Assembly (NCBI GenBank): GCA_000444245.1
Contig: ATSW01115121.1
Location: 1 to 33,856 of the forward strand
Length of the DNA: 33,856 bases
Origin: Botryllus schlosseri
Lineage: Eukaryota > Chordata > Ascidiacea > Stolidobranchia > Styelidae
Direction: 5' to 3'
Shown: positions 9,341 to 20,077 of the stretch, one piece after another
Numbering within the stretch: position 1 is the stretch's first letter
How the letters are laid out: each line of letters opens with the position of its first letter
Notes under the pieces: model-generated
What the model was told of the DNA's origin: nothing
What the model saw: only the letters and a program-made list of their open reading frames with translations
Databases searched by the model: none
Program-made: the position numbers and the translations under genes

Positions 9341-11405
9341 TTTATAGTTCTTAAACTCTGCTTTGAACTACATTATCAATTTCTCGTAACGATACGAACA
9401 TGAACGTAGCAATTACATGCGTAACACAATATCATCGCATTCAAAATTTGCACAAACGCTACATGCAGTTCAAGACTTACAGAAAAGAAAGCAAGTGCGG
9501 CCATGCGAAGTTCATGCATTCATGCGAATTGCTCGTGCTAGTGCGTGCATTGCATAATACCTGCTGGAAGCGTAATAGCGCGAGTGTTTAAAGAGAGAAT
9601 ACCCTCTGGTCGAGGGGTAATGTCTTGCTTGTGATCTAGAGCAGGAAAAGTGATCCGGCGTTAGCATGTTTGCTAGCGGAAAATTGCTTGTTTCATTGCG
9701 TGAAAGTTTAGGATTCGGGCTGGGCACAATGATTCGAGCACCCCAATTTGAATCGAGTATTAGTAGTACTGAAGTTATACTCTCCTTGCCACTAGACTGC
9801 CCTATTAAGGATGCAAGACGTAAAATACATCAAAAATTACATCAAAACTCAATTTTAATATTTGCTCACAAGAGCATTCTAAATTGACAACAGAGAAATG
9901 AACACAATTGTATATATGCATGATAGTTGGCCATTGTAATCGTTTTTCTTGGTTGACCCGATACTACAGGAATTCCATATTCATTACATTAAACATGAAG
10001 TATAGTTTCCTTTGCTTATACGTATCACGCGACAGAATGAATTTCATCTCCAGTGATCGGGACGTTATAAAAACTTGTGACGTGTTGATTTAAACAGTCA
10101 ATTTCGTGTCAGAATCGTAATCTTGGAAGTTTCAAAGAAAATCCCATAGTCACCCAGACAGAAACAGTGTAATGATCCTTAACATAGCGCCAAGTAATCT
10201 AAAATCGGTTCGTATTAGAAGTAAATGCTCAGGCAAGTATTACAAGCCACGGTGTCAGTAACAACAGTATAATTTTGAAGTTTATTGGCGAGATTATGAG
10301 CATGAAAGCGGCTAAAAATCGAAGTTATAGCGAACCAGCTTCACATTTGATTTCAAAAGCTGGTTTAGATTGAAGCCACGGTAAGTAATTCTAGTAGATT
10401 CTAAATTAGTACCCAGACATTACGATACTTGCCGAACCAAATCGTAGGGTCGGCCACATTTATACAGTTTCCACGAAACACCAATTTATAGCATGTTATG
10501 TTAACCGACACCAAAGTTATCAGTTTTCAATACGAAAAATAGCGGAACATGTCACTGCGGTAAAAAAAAACACGATATACGCTGTCAGATGTCGGCGAGT
10601 AGATTCTATTACGGTAATATTATTCAATAATAAGCGAAAAAATCAATTCAACACCGATGATAAAGAAATATTCAGGTTCCCAAGCTTGAGGCGAACCATG
10701 AAATCTTATCATCGATACGAAATCATCATTGGCACGCCTCAAATGTTGCACATTGTCATCGCAGAAATATAATATCATTCGCCTGCAAGAATATCGGTTT
10801 CGTCAACCATGGGATAGGCGACATCGTGACCATGTTTCGAGGTTGTACGTATTGAACAAAGTCAGAAACGTTACAGGCATTCTTTCGTTGTAGATATGTC
10901 AAGCTGGCCCTGCGGGTCTTACCGTTAAATTCGCCGCGTCACTTTAAATACATAAACAATCGGCCTACAATATATATGATCAAAAATGGGGGCGACCTCT
11001 TTGAACGATGCATATCGATTGGTGTGACAGCCGCGTAACTCTCTGTAACTCATTTAGCGGGATTTTTATTTGTTGCGAGTAGGATCACATTCTTTTGTGA
11101 AATTATTACTATTTTGCAATGCAGCGCAGCCTTAGGCGATTGAGGTACTAAGCCGAATGCATTATCAGATTGCGGTTATTGATTAGGAGCTATTTGTTTT
11201 TAATATGTGCAATCGTGCACAATTTCTGTATTCTGTATTGTAAAGAAATCTCGCGGTAAGCTATACTAGGGCTGGGCAGTGGACACAATGACTTCAGTAT
11301 TGCTTCTGGTGATTGAGGTCGAGTGATGAATATTTCAGCTACTGTACTGCAATTAGGCGTTACTTCCATAAGAGTTAATTTATGAACGAGAATTATAGTT
11401 TCGAT
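9341..11405. other. unassigned part of intron 1
   Basis: About 2 kb with no convincing exon, transposon end or RNA gene. A tRNA box-A-like string near 9609 lacks a partner box B. Short open frames near 9400-9890 show no recognisable protein. Confidence 0.4.
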
Positions 11406-11628
11406 ACTATTCTTCTACTGTGGAAGGCTATAAACCTCGATTGGCCGCATCGCATCATACGAAACGTACATTTCGTGATCAGCACACATCACAAGTGCAA
11501 TCCAAAGCATTGCTACAAAGTGCAATGAAATATAGGGTGTGGTCGGAAAAATACCAAATCATCTTTACTGCGGCATTGAACAGGCATCATATTCCTTGTG
11601 GTCGCAGAAGAGTTAAATATTTGATCGT
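11406..11628 (+). repeat. dispersed repeat, copy 2 of 2
   Basis: This is the partner of 5185-5385, in the same orientation (shared ACAAAGTGCAATGAAAT, then TGTGGTCGCA). A 75-codon open frame crosses it but is not conserved in the partner, so it is not called a gene. Confidence 0.55.
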
Positions 11629-12292
11629 CCCGCATTATTTATACTGACGTGACAGTCACTGAATTTGACGAAATTGCACAGCTTTGGTCAGGCTCAGATG
11701 CGTTGCTGAGCTTGACAAAGAGCCTCTGCCGTCAATCGAGATATTCATCAAGATCAATCTGCATTGAAGTCAACTTATTGTAAACGAACAGAACAGCACC
11801 ACACTTGTCGATCGGCGAAGTATCTCTGTCGTCATGAACGGTAATTGGCAGAAGTATATCCCTTTGAAGGCACTCGAAACTCCTATCAATTAGAAGGAAA
11901 TTGACAAAACGTTTCCTTGGTCTATTTCAATATGGGAGATTCTTAGTGGATTTGCTGTCTCTTTGTAATCTCAACAAATGCGTGCCGCAGATACGATTGT
12001 AAGCAGCCAAGGCCGGCATTTCTCCTTGCAAAATTGAATTGAGGTAGCTTAAACTCTTCATTAGGGATAATTCAAGACAATCGTACTTCAGCGGGGTCTT
12101 GCAGGCAAAAATATTGGATTTGCTGACTTAGAGCCTTATTATCCGATTATGGCAACAAAACATAAAATAACTTAGATTGTAATATCTTTTTGCTGCATAA
12201 GACGGCGTGGGGTAAACCTCATACAAGGGTTCTTTGTACTAATCTTCACGTATGCAGATGCAAGGTTGACGTTGAAAAATAAGTCGACTAAT
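11629..12292. other. unassigned part of intron 1
   Basis: No repeat end, exon or RNA gene was recognised. The last 100 bp may be distal 3' sequence of the adjacent PLE copy. Confidence 0.35.
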
Positions 12293-12499
12293 TGAGATTT
12301 GAACAGCTTCTTTGAGGTACAGAACTTCAATATACAATTGAATAGTATATTCATATTAAAATGAACCCGAATATTTTCGGCTGACACTCGTCAGGGGTAA
12401 TCGTCAGCAACTAGTAGAGAATTCGAAAGAACAGCGTATATCAACAATCGTAACACAAAATATGACGTCACCAGCACGAAATGTCGAATACGAGAACGT
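12293..12499 (-). mobile_element. 3' UTR of a Penelope-like element
   Basis: This directly follows the stop of the GIY-YIG coding remnant. It contains the sequence that recurs about a dozen times in the window, including GCTGACGATTACCCC, CTGACGAGTGTCAG, CCGAAAATATTCGG and a terminal AAGAAGCT-like string. It is the anchor that assigns all those copies to a PLE. Confidence 0.75.
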
Positions 12500-12898
12500 T
12501 CAATGTACTATTTTTAGATGATACACGAACTCTTTTTGTTGACACAGCCTTGGCTGGTGTATTTTGATAAAAGTCGACTCCAAGGCGCACAAATGAAAGT
12601 GTGAGCGACCCTTTCCGAGTATGCGAAATCTGTCGTCTCGATAATTTTTCGCACAGGCGGGATTATCCAACAAGTGTTTGCCAATTGCAGAATTTATGGC
12701 CTTTGATTGTTCCGCATCAATCTTGAGCGGGTAAGTTAAGGGTGAGCTTTTCATCGAGCGTGTTCTAATGAATCTAGGGACATGCTGATTTATGCGTTCC
12801 TGCAATCGCTTTGACGTTCTTCCCACGTAGCCACAATCACAGTGACATTTAAATTCGTAAACTACATTGAGATTTGCGCACACAGAGTGTGGTCTCAC
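12500..12898 (-). pseudogene. Penelope-like element C-terminus with GIY-YIG endonuclease domain
   Basis: This open frame of 132 residues is the C-terminal end of a PLE polyprotein (reverse transcriptase followed by a GIY-YIG nuclease, which nicks target DNA). The GIY-YIG core reads VVYEFKC then CGYVGRTSKRLQERINQHVP: YEF stands in the GIY position (residues 14-16), YVG at 24-26, and the conserved Arg at 27. The likely catalytic Glu is E107 in CALESTFI, followed by the usual Q-P-x-L-C-Q-Q-K-E-F ending. A Cys cluster (18, 20, 22) suits the zinc-binding part typical of PLE nucleases. The frame opens at a GTG and is closed upstream by a stop, so this is a 5'-truncated remnant rather than a real start. 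No reverse transcriptase remains. Confidence 0.8.
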
Positions 12899-13149
12899 AA
12901 ATGAAGTATAACTTCATGATCGAAGTCAGAATCGATTTCTTTCAATTGGAAATTCAACATTGATATATTCGTACATAACATTGGTATGTTTGAATCGTAT
13001 TCGCATAGGACTAGATATTAGTGCCAATCATTAGTTTCTCGTGTCAGTCGTGTGTCTTAAGCAATTGCTTTGTATTTATTCCCTGTGTTGTATTATCTAG
13101 GCTCTATTGGTTATATGCTCTCTGGATAGTGATTGTGTATTAGGCCATG
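12899..13149. other. unassigned stretch upstream of the PLE remnant
   Basis: It may include a little more decayed PLE coding sequence on the minus strand, but no motif is readable. Confidence 0.3.
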
Positions 13150-13388
13150 GCGCAGATCATAGTTCAAAATAGAATGAAAGTGATGATCATTGTATTTTTG
13201 TTATATTTATAATTATATGATAAAAAAATATTTCTTTCGTGGTAACAGCGTAGGGAGCACAACGTTGTACTGATGTAAAGTGGGTAGACTGTGTGGCGTA
13301 TTTCATTTCGGTATTGAATACATGCGGCTCGCGGCCGACACGTATTTTAATAGTGACCCGCGACCAGCTTTGAGTCGGCGACCCCTAT
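13150..13388. mobile_element. hAT fragment, relative of the copies at 1194 and 16907
   Basis: The end AGTCGGCGACCCCTATG and the GCGGCTCGCGGCCGACACG string match the right end of the copy at 16907-17828. The inner part also matches (AAATGAAAGTGATGAT, ACAACGTTGTACTGATGTA). The other half is missing. Confidence 0.7.
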
Positions 13389-13644
13389 GACATAGAGCGT
13401 CAGTGCGTGACAAATGCCAAAGCGTGTGAGAGCGGTTCACATATTAAAAGAAAATCACTAATTCTTATCATTTCAGCAATTCTACGCACGAGTTGAGAGA
13501 AGCAAACTATGTCGTCGTAATGTGTGGTTAGCTAACTTTGAATTCTGTATGGTGCGCTACGGCACGCTGTCTGAGCAATGAGCATAGACAACGTCGCGTT
13601 CTCTCTAGGGTCCGCAACAGAGAGTCGGCGAATACGTTGGCCAG

Positions 13645-14082
13645 GGTGTCCGGTCAATACCGAGAAAACCTTTACCGAGAATGCCATTACCGAGAATGAA
13701 CACCACCGAAAATGGACATTACCGAGAATGGACACCACAGAGAATGGACATTACAGAGAATGGACACCACCGAGAATGGACATTACCGAGAATGCAATAT
13801 ATGCAATGCAGGTATGTTATGCATATGCACAGTTCGTGTGAGTGCATCATGGCGTTGCCACATTCGGTATCGATGCTCAGGTACAAATTTCGCGGCAACG
13901 TCAGTCCCAGTAAGCTATATTCTTGACATTGGCCATTCTCGGTAATGTCCATTCTCGGTAATGACCATTCTCGGTAATGACCATTCTCGGTAATGTCCAT
14001 TCTCGCTAATGTCCATTCTCGGTAATGACATTCTCGGTAATGTCCATTCTCGGTAATGGTTTTCTCGGTATTGGTATAGAAC
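13645..14082. mobile_element. foldback transposon with minisatellite arms
   Basis: Left and right arms are inverted copies of a tandem repeat with a unit of about 16 bp (ATTACCGAGAATGGAC): about eight units in each, at 13676-13793 and 13930-14060. A unique middle lies between them. The termini are inverted too: GGT, a variable part, then CAATACCGAGAAAACC. A perfect 10-bp duplication CGTTGGCCAG flanks it (13635-13644 and 14083-14092). This is the build of foldback or Galileo-like elements; a 9-11-bp duplication also fits Mutator-like ones. Open frames through the arms are repeat translations. Confidence 0.8.
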
Positions 14083-14092
14083 CGTTGGCCAG

Positions 14093-14344
14093 AACTTTAT
14101 CCGCCCAATCTGCGTGACTCCGAAATATACGAACGACGCTTTACCGTTAACGGGTTGAGGTACGGTTATTTCAATGCTACCAACCTCGAAGTGTACTCGA
14201 ATATGACGTGAGGTAATTGGATGGTAATGACCCTATTCACCGTCATTATATCGTCATTCAACGACTTTCGTATCATATAGAATCAATCATGGCACTTCGA
14301 AAATATTGGTATCAATAAAACGCCCGGGATTCCGACTTCTACAA
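14093..14344. other. unassigned intronic stretch
   Basis: Nothing was recognised here. Confidence 0.35.
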
Positions 14345-14458
14345 ACTGACATCAAGTCCTCAAACTAGTGCTAGTTGGTTAACGGTCAACTAAGTCAACT
14401 AACTACTGTTTCTGAGTAGTTCTAGCTATAGTTTCAGACTTGCCAAACAACTAGAAAA
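14345..14458. repeat. AGTTCTAG-rich repeat, short copy
   Basis: It shares GGTCAAC and GAGTAGTTCTAG with 3364-3562, and its right part (CAGACTTGCC followed by AACTAG) resembles the MITE ends. Confidence 0.45.
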
Positions 14459-14513
14459 CACGTGTTGGCGTGAATCGTGATACCGATGTTCTGTTGCGTG
14501 ATGTTCTTACGGC

Positions 14514-15299
14514 CAGACTTGGACAACTAGATAATTCTAGTTGTCTAATTTCACTAAATTAGAGCGAAATGCCAGTAATCTAATTCTAATCTAATTTGTG
14601 AAATGTTTCCATGCTCTAATTCTAATTCTAATCTAATTTGTGAAATGTCCTTATTCTCTAATTCTAGTTCTAATCTAATTATTGTTTTCCTGAAAAGCCT
14701 CTTTGTCCGAGGCGTATTGCACTATTGCAGTGAGGTAATAAAAATATCCCTCTTGCGCAGGGAAATCCAATGCCAAGCCGCCATCGCCTTACTTAAACCG
14801 TGCAGTCATAGTAGATATTATGACGAATAATAGCCTGCCAGAGTAGCTTGTGGTCTGCGAACAACATTCTAGTTTTTAAAACTTTATTTTATTATTAAAG
14901 TATAGTAAAAATTGAGCCAAGCTTGGTATACAGAAGTTAACCATTCTCATGGTTATGGGAATGCACTGTTGTTGTTGTTTATTAAACAAAAATATGTGGC
15001 GCTTATCGCCTGACGGCCTTTTGCACCACGCCCTGTGATTTGATATGAACTGAATTTTGCTGTATTCATTTCCCATATATAATTTCATTCAATTTCCAAG
15101 TTTTTGCGAACTAAGTAGTTCTAATTCTAATCTTATTTGGAAAAAGCGTAGTAGCTCTAATTCTAATTTTAATCTAATTTGGAAAAGGCTTAGTAGCTCC
15201 AATTCTAATTCTAATCTAATTTGAAAAAAACTGTGGAGCTCTAATTTTAATTCTAATCTAATTCAGAAAAGCTGAAAATTTTCTAGTTATCCAAGTCTG
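14514..15299. mobile_element. MITE copy D (CAGACTTGG family), best-preserved ends
   Basis: The ends are CAGACTTGGACAACTAG and CTAGTTATCCAAGTCTG. The 8-bp duplications are CTTACGGC (14506-14513) and CTTGCGGC (15300-15307), 7 of 8 matching, which points to the hAT superfamily. The inside is built of runs of TCTAATTC/CTAATTTGGAAAA; four such blocks lie at the right. A small SINE-like tail is inserted at about 14965-15043. There is no coding capacity. Confidence 0.85.
14965..15043 (-). mobile_element. SINE-like 3' tail inserted in MITE copy D
   Basis: On the minus strand: GGCGTGGTGCAAAAGGCCGT, then GGCGATAAGCGCCAC, an AT-rich stretch, and a (CAA)n tail. The same string breaks the MITE consensus between GAATG and TGATTTGATATG. 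Relatives are at 15485-15550 and 24845-24908. Confidence 0.5.
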
Positions 15300-15336
15300 C
15301 TTGCGGCCATCACTAGCTCAGAGTCGTCACTACTGA

Positions 15337-15609
15337 CAGTGGCGTAGCCCGGGGTGTATTTTGGGGTCGGAACGTCTCCCATTTCAAACTAGAAACCCTG
15401 CCCTTTTGACATGGCGATTCTATCTGTAATATTGGCTCATTTGCAATTCACTATTGTATCAGTAAATTAATGAGTTTCCTCGGAATTGAATCTAATTATT
15501 ATTATTAAAAGTGTTCAGTGGCACTTATCACCTGTTAAGGTCTTGTGTGCCACGGACGCAAAATAGTTCGGGAAAATTCACGAAAAAGGCACTCAGCATA
15601 AAATAGAGT
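15337..15609. mobile_element. possible MITE end plus SINE-like tail
   Basis: CAGTGGCGTAGCCCGGGGTG at 15337 has the form of a hAT MITE end, but no partner end was found. At 15485-15550 lies a minus-strand SINE-like tail (GGTGATAAGTGCCACTGAAC, then TAATAATAAT). Confidence 0.35.
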
Positions 15610-15730
15610 CTAATTAGTTGTATTCAAGTTAATTAGTTGCGTATTTGGAAAGATCGTTAGTTCGAGTTCTAGTTGCGAATTTTTAAAAGTGAGTAGTTCT
15701 ACTAGCGCATTTAAATATCGAGTAGTTTGC
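15610..15730. repeat. AGTTCTAG-rich repeat, partial copy
   Basis: GAGTTCTAGTTGCGAATTTT and AAAAGTGAGTAGTTCTA match the inside of 3364-3562. The ends are not defined. Confidence 0.45.
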
Positions 15731-16898
15731 TTTATGTTGATGATCAACAGCAGAGTAATTATCCCACTTGTAATCGAGCCATAACATGTTATTATAACCG
15801 ATTACATCCCGATTTCATTCTATTAGGTCTGCAAAAGAAGCTCGGAATTACAAAGCGTTTGCACTGTGTGCTGTATGGATTTGCCATACGTGCCATAGTG
15901 TTGATATCGAAATAGGTGGGAGACCCGGGCGGATTTATCTTCCGCAAATGAACGGCGCACATCATGGATAGATATATTCGTCATTGTTGCATACTCATTA
16001 CACGACCGCATATTCGAAAGATAACGAAATTTGAAAGCAACATGTCAAGTTCCGTCTTGCATAGTTTAATCGTACATTTACTATGGATATTACAAAATCA
16101 AAGCTTACCGCTTTCATTCCGTATCAAACTACGCCAGGTGTCGGGGGCCTTATCGTCATGTATAATCCGCATCTCAAATATGGTATCGTGGGAAGATATT
16201 GCTCAAGTCGAATGCCCGAGTCTTATTCGTGATCAATGACCCCGATAGGTCGTAAGACCGTAACCAACCGTTCCAGCAACGCACGATTATAGGCGATGAA
16301 ATCCGACAGTTAAATACCAGTTGAATATATAACAATAATCCAACTGCATGAATCCATCACATCAAATACGGTAACTAACTGCCTACGCATCAGGTGAGAG
16401 ATGCCTGGTATAGGTAGTCAGCGGCCATGGAACTGATATTCGCCCACGTTAACGCGGGATTGAATGCTAGAAGGGAGTATGCAATGTATTGATAACATTG
16501 CGGTAATGTGACTCACAATCGCCGATCCAGCATGCTGATAGGACAGACACAAATCCGACATTTCATATGATAAATATGATAGTATTTCTCCTTCCAGTCA
16601 CAGGTATCGTACGCGGACAGGGTCTGGATTCGAGTCCAAACTTAGCGTGAAGGCCAAAAATATGGATCACGTAAACATAATCCGTGGATTTGGCATATCG
16701 CTGATTTTCTGGCAACTGGAAAGGTAGATTATGAAGATTCTGCCAGAACCGTCTAACTATAGACTTCTGCTTCGTGATGCTTCTCTTGCACCCGGACGCC
16801 TGGTATTATGTAATACACAGGAATCGATTTTTTTTAGGTATGTAGTAGTTGAGACAATGTAGGTTTGATTCGCTCACCTGAAGTGAGTTGTAAAGATA
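15731..16898. other. unassigned part of intron 1
   Basis: About 1.2 kb with no convincing exon or transposon end. A box-B-like string (GGATTCGAGTCC, near 16630) has no box A or tRNA fold around it. The open frame at 15964-16239 (91 codons) has no recognisable motif. Confidence 0.4.
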
Positions 16899-16906
16899 GT
16901 GTAGAC

Positions 16907-17828
16907 CAGGGGTCACCAACACGCGGCCCGCGGGCCGCATGCGGCCCGCGAGGTCATATTTTGCGGCCCGCAACGTGATTTGAGATTTCGTAAGAAAGCT
17001 GAGAAAACCATTTTGAAATGCAGTTTCAAGTATTGTTGTTGTTGTTGTTGTTGTTTCGAAATAAGCTATTCTCCTGTGCCCAACATCACTATTCGTCACT
17101 AGCCAAAACGGCTTTGGATATGGCAACAGCATTCCATCGAGGAAGAATAATCTGCTGAAATGAATGGGCTGAGCATATTGCCTTGACGTGCAATGGCCAA
17201 AACACTGCCACGACCGAGATGCCCCTCTTGTGGGGCGTGAAAGCATCTGAAGAGGGCGCGAAGCTGCGGTCAACTGAAAATTTTTTGCGCTCCGCGCGAA
17301 TCGCGTGTGTGTGGTCCGTGTATTTTGTGGATATCAACAGTCATAACCTTCAATGCCATCAAACTATCCGTTGGGATTGCTAGCATTCCGGTTGCATTTT
17401 GTGATATGACGATAAGAAGGGAGCTAAACTTTTCAGTATCATTAAGGGGCGTGTCTAAAAATGTTTGAGAACCACTGGCTTAGGGCTTCCCCACAATATG
17501 GTCTCTCAGTTAGTAACGTATCTCGCTAGCCCCAATATCGAGTCCTTATTCGCTGAAAAGCGTTTCCAGTATCGTGCACAGCTCAGACTTCAAAATAAAA
17601 TGAAATTAATGATAATGATTTTTTGTTGTATTTGTATTCCTTTGATAAAATATTACTTCTTTTGTGGTCACTACGCCCATTGCCTAAATTAAGTAGCACG
17701 GCGTTGTACTGACGTAGAGTTTCAAAACGATGGTTGCCTAGTTTATACCGATATTGAATTCATGCGGCCCGCGGTCGCTGCGAAATTTGAAAAGTGGCCC
17801 GCGACCCGTTTTGAGTTGGCGACCCCTG
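16907..17828. mobile_element. non-autonomous hAT element, copy 2 (inverted)
   Basis: The ends are CAGGGGTCACCAAC and GTTGGCGACCCCTG, with a perfect 8-bp duplication GTGTAGAC (16899-16906 and 17829-17836). It is inverted relative to the copy at 1194-2000 and shares the GCGGGCCGC ends, the GTCAACTGAAAATTTTTTGC block and the nested element. A (TTG)n run at 17036-17056 adjoins a further short insertion. The perfect duplication suggests a younger insertion than copy 1. Confidence 0.9.
17235..17477. mobile_element. hAT-type MITE nested in hAT copy 2
   Basis: It ends at 17477 with GTTTGAGAACCACTG followed by GCTTAGGG (17478-17485), the reverse complement of the CCCTAAGC duplication around 1541-1841. 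The other boundary is eroded near 17235. It is the same nested insertion as in copy 1. Confidence 0.65.
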
Positions 17829-17836
17829 GTGTAGAC

Positions 17837-18627
17837 TGTAGATAGCATGTCGACGATATTTCGTTACCGGTACTCAATTGTGCTTTATGCTGATGCGGGT
17901 TATATAGATTGTGTTATAATTGCATTCAAACTATGGAAGAAATAAGTTTAACCGTTCCCTTGGGTTGGCAGCAATTAACCAAGCCGTGAGATGCTATACC
18001 TCACCAAACATGGCAACAGCACAGAACAAGAATTGAGGGTTGCTTTCAAAAACAAGAGAAAGTGTCAAAACCGAAATGCTAGAGGCTTTCAGAATATTAG
18101 TTGACTATCCAACTGCTTGGTGTCGTAATGTAGGCCTACTCCTACCATAATTGAGTCAGTTGCTGAAAATGGGGAATTCTGTGTTTCTGATCCGTCTATT
18201 TGGTCAAAGCATAGCGCATCTGTTACAATTCTGACCACATTCAGCATAATGCTTGATTGTGCGGACGCGCTGTGGCTCAAAGCGAAAACGACAAAACACC
18301 AATCAAATCATAGGTGTAAATGACTGACGACAAATAGCCTAACATTGACTGTATTACGAATACGGTAAAGAATCTTGTAGTCAAACTCATGTCAATTGAA
18401 ATTGAATACATCTGCAGCAACCGCCAATCTTTATATCACAATTCACATTGCGACGGAGTCCACTGAAATTTCACGCTGACCAAGATTAACGAATCAACGG
18501 TGTCTTCGTACGAGGGCGAGCAGACGACCACCCGCGCTTTCTAAGCGATCAAATGCTGGTTACATTTCTTGACATTCAACTTATATCCACTCTGGATGAA
18601 TGTTCGCGAGGAGTGATCGTAAAAGAC
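17837..18627. other. unassigned part of intron 1
   Basis: No repeat, exon or RNA gene was recognised here. Confidence 0.4.
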
Positions 18628-18760
18628 TGTTGATATACAATGTTCATTTGAAATCTCTACTAGTTGCTGAGTATTAGCCGTGACAGCCAAAAATATTCGG
18701 TTTATTTTAATCTGAATATAATTGGAGATTATTTATTGAAGTCCTTTTCCTCCAACAGTA
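18628..18760 (+). mobile_element. Penelope-like element 3' UTR fragment
   Basis: GTTGATATACAATGTTC, CTCTACTAGTTGCTGA and AAAATATTCGG identify the family. The core is shortened by a small deletion, so this is an older copy. Confidence 0.65.
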
Positions 18761-19294
18761 TTTTCAAAGACAGTGGTTACCTATGATATACCTTGCAGCG
18801 AAGGGGTTCACGAGGGGACGAAACTGCAGTTCCGGCATTGATGTAAATGATAAATAATCTTTTTTATCAGTGATGCGTTCGTCCTGGAGATCGGACATAC
18901 AGCTAGAATTTGATGCCGGGTCAATCAAAAGGCACACCAAACCACTCGACAGTTCCAAGGTCAGATCCGTCTAGAATCACATAAGCAGGAATCGTCAGAA
19001 TAGACGCCACAGAATCTTAAGTTACATTGATCGCACTTCGATGTTCTCGCATTTCTTGGACGGGAAGCGACACTCGAACCACCCAGAATAGATTGACTAT
19101 CGATTACAATCGCAAACAGCAAATAGCACCCACAACACCATGATTCATTGTCGAGTGTTAAGTTCAAGGGAAGTGTCTTACCAGGACAGTTGTGATTCCA
19201 CAAGTAAACATTGAACAATGAAATTATCCGAATTCCGTCATCAGTATCTTGAATGTACAGTGTACAACTGTACACTATACCCGTGGTTGTCATT
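18761..19294. other. unassigned part of intron 1
   Basis: Two minus-strand open frames (18764-18958 and 18961-19293) have no recognised domain. A donor-like GTAAGAC near 19180 on the minus strand is not backed by a protein family. Confidence 0.35.
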
Positions 19295-19870
19295 ATGCCA
19301 GCTGCCGACCCGCCAAATCGATTGCGATTTTATAATGCTCGTGCATTAATGAGAGAAAAACATCAAGTTTTAAATCGATTTCGAGACTAGGAACGTAATT
19401 AGCTGCATCGTATCGCAATTTACAGTTCACGGCCTACTTAGACTAAGCGTACGTCACAATGTCGTAAGCGTAAAAGTATCCTACAACTCGCTCGAGACAA
19501 GTCAAAGCTAAGAAGAATTTTTAAGAAAAATTCAGTAAATTTAGACAGTCCTACGTATCGACATTTACCAGAGATAATAGAGACTATCGCGAACAGTAAA
19601 TTCGCTTTTCTTTCAAAAGAAACGCAACTAACAAAATCAAGTGGTTTATCAGGTGCTTGGCTCGACAGTAAAATCGATAGAATCACGTATAACACGTGTA
19701 ATATCAAAAAAGCAGCAGCAGATTTTAAGTAATTTGAAGTTCCCAACATTTACTTTTGAGCTGTGTATACATTTGTCGTAACTACATTTTGGGTTAATTT
19801 TAATTACTGAAGGTTTACCGGTTCGCAAAATTGGTTTTGGCATTTTACCGGTCCGCATGTTAATCTACAG
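19295..19870. mobile_element. hAT-A partial copy
   Basis: It follows the copy at 3654-4549 through TGCCGACCCGCCAAAT, the CCTACAACT and AAGCTAAGAAGA strings, the TTTCTTTCAAAAGA block, and GAAGGTTTACCGGT near the right. The terminal inverted repeats are gone. Confidence 0.65.
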
Positions 19871-20077
19871 CGCCACTGCTATACAATATAACCATTCGCT
19901 GTTCCTACACATTCCCCATAGATTGGGCACATGATGGACCATTGATGTTTATCGTCTCGAGTCAATAATAATGTAATCGACAATTTTATGGACAAAGGCT
20001 CAGCTGGAGTATTTCTGTTGTGTGTTCACTGTTCATACGAAGACGGACCAGACTTCAGACAAGTCCTTGCACATCTG

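Noticed and set aside
9605-9660. tRNA-like box A region
   Set aside because: There is no box B at the right distance and no acceptor stem.
13578-14000. Several overlapping open frames with repeated ENGHYREW-like peptides
   Set aside because: They are translations of the foldback element's minisatellite arms and appear in several frames on both strands.
13676-14060. Regular repeats that could suggest a CRISPR array
   Set aside because: Units are contiguous, without spacers, arranged as inverted arms with a target duplication, and the genome is eukaryotic.
16625-16645. Box-B-like string suggesting a tRNA or SINE
   Set aside because: No box A or cloverleaf could be drawn around it.
16806-17273. 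155-codon minus-strand open frame, the longest in the window
   Set aside because: It crosses the hAT end and a (TTG)n run (giving poly-Thr) and has no transposase motif.
19175-19260. Minus-strand exon candidate with a GTAAGAC donor
   Set aside because: The peptide fits no known module, and the phases of exons 1 and 2 need no extra exon.
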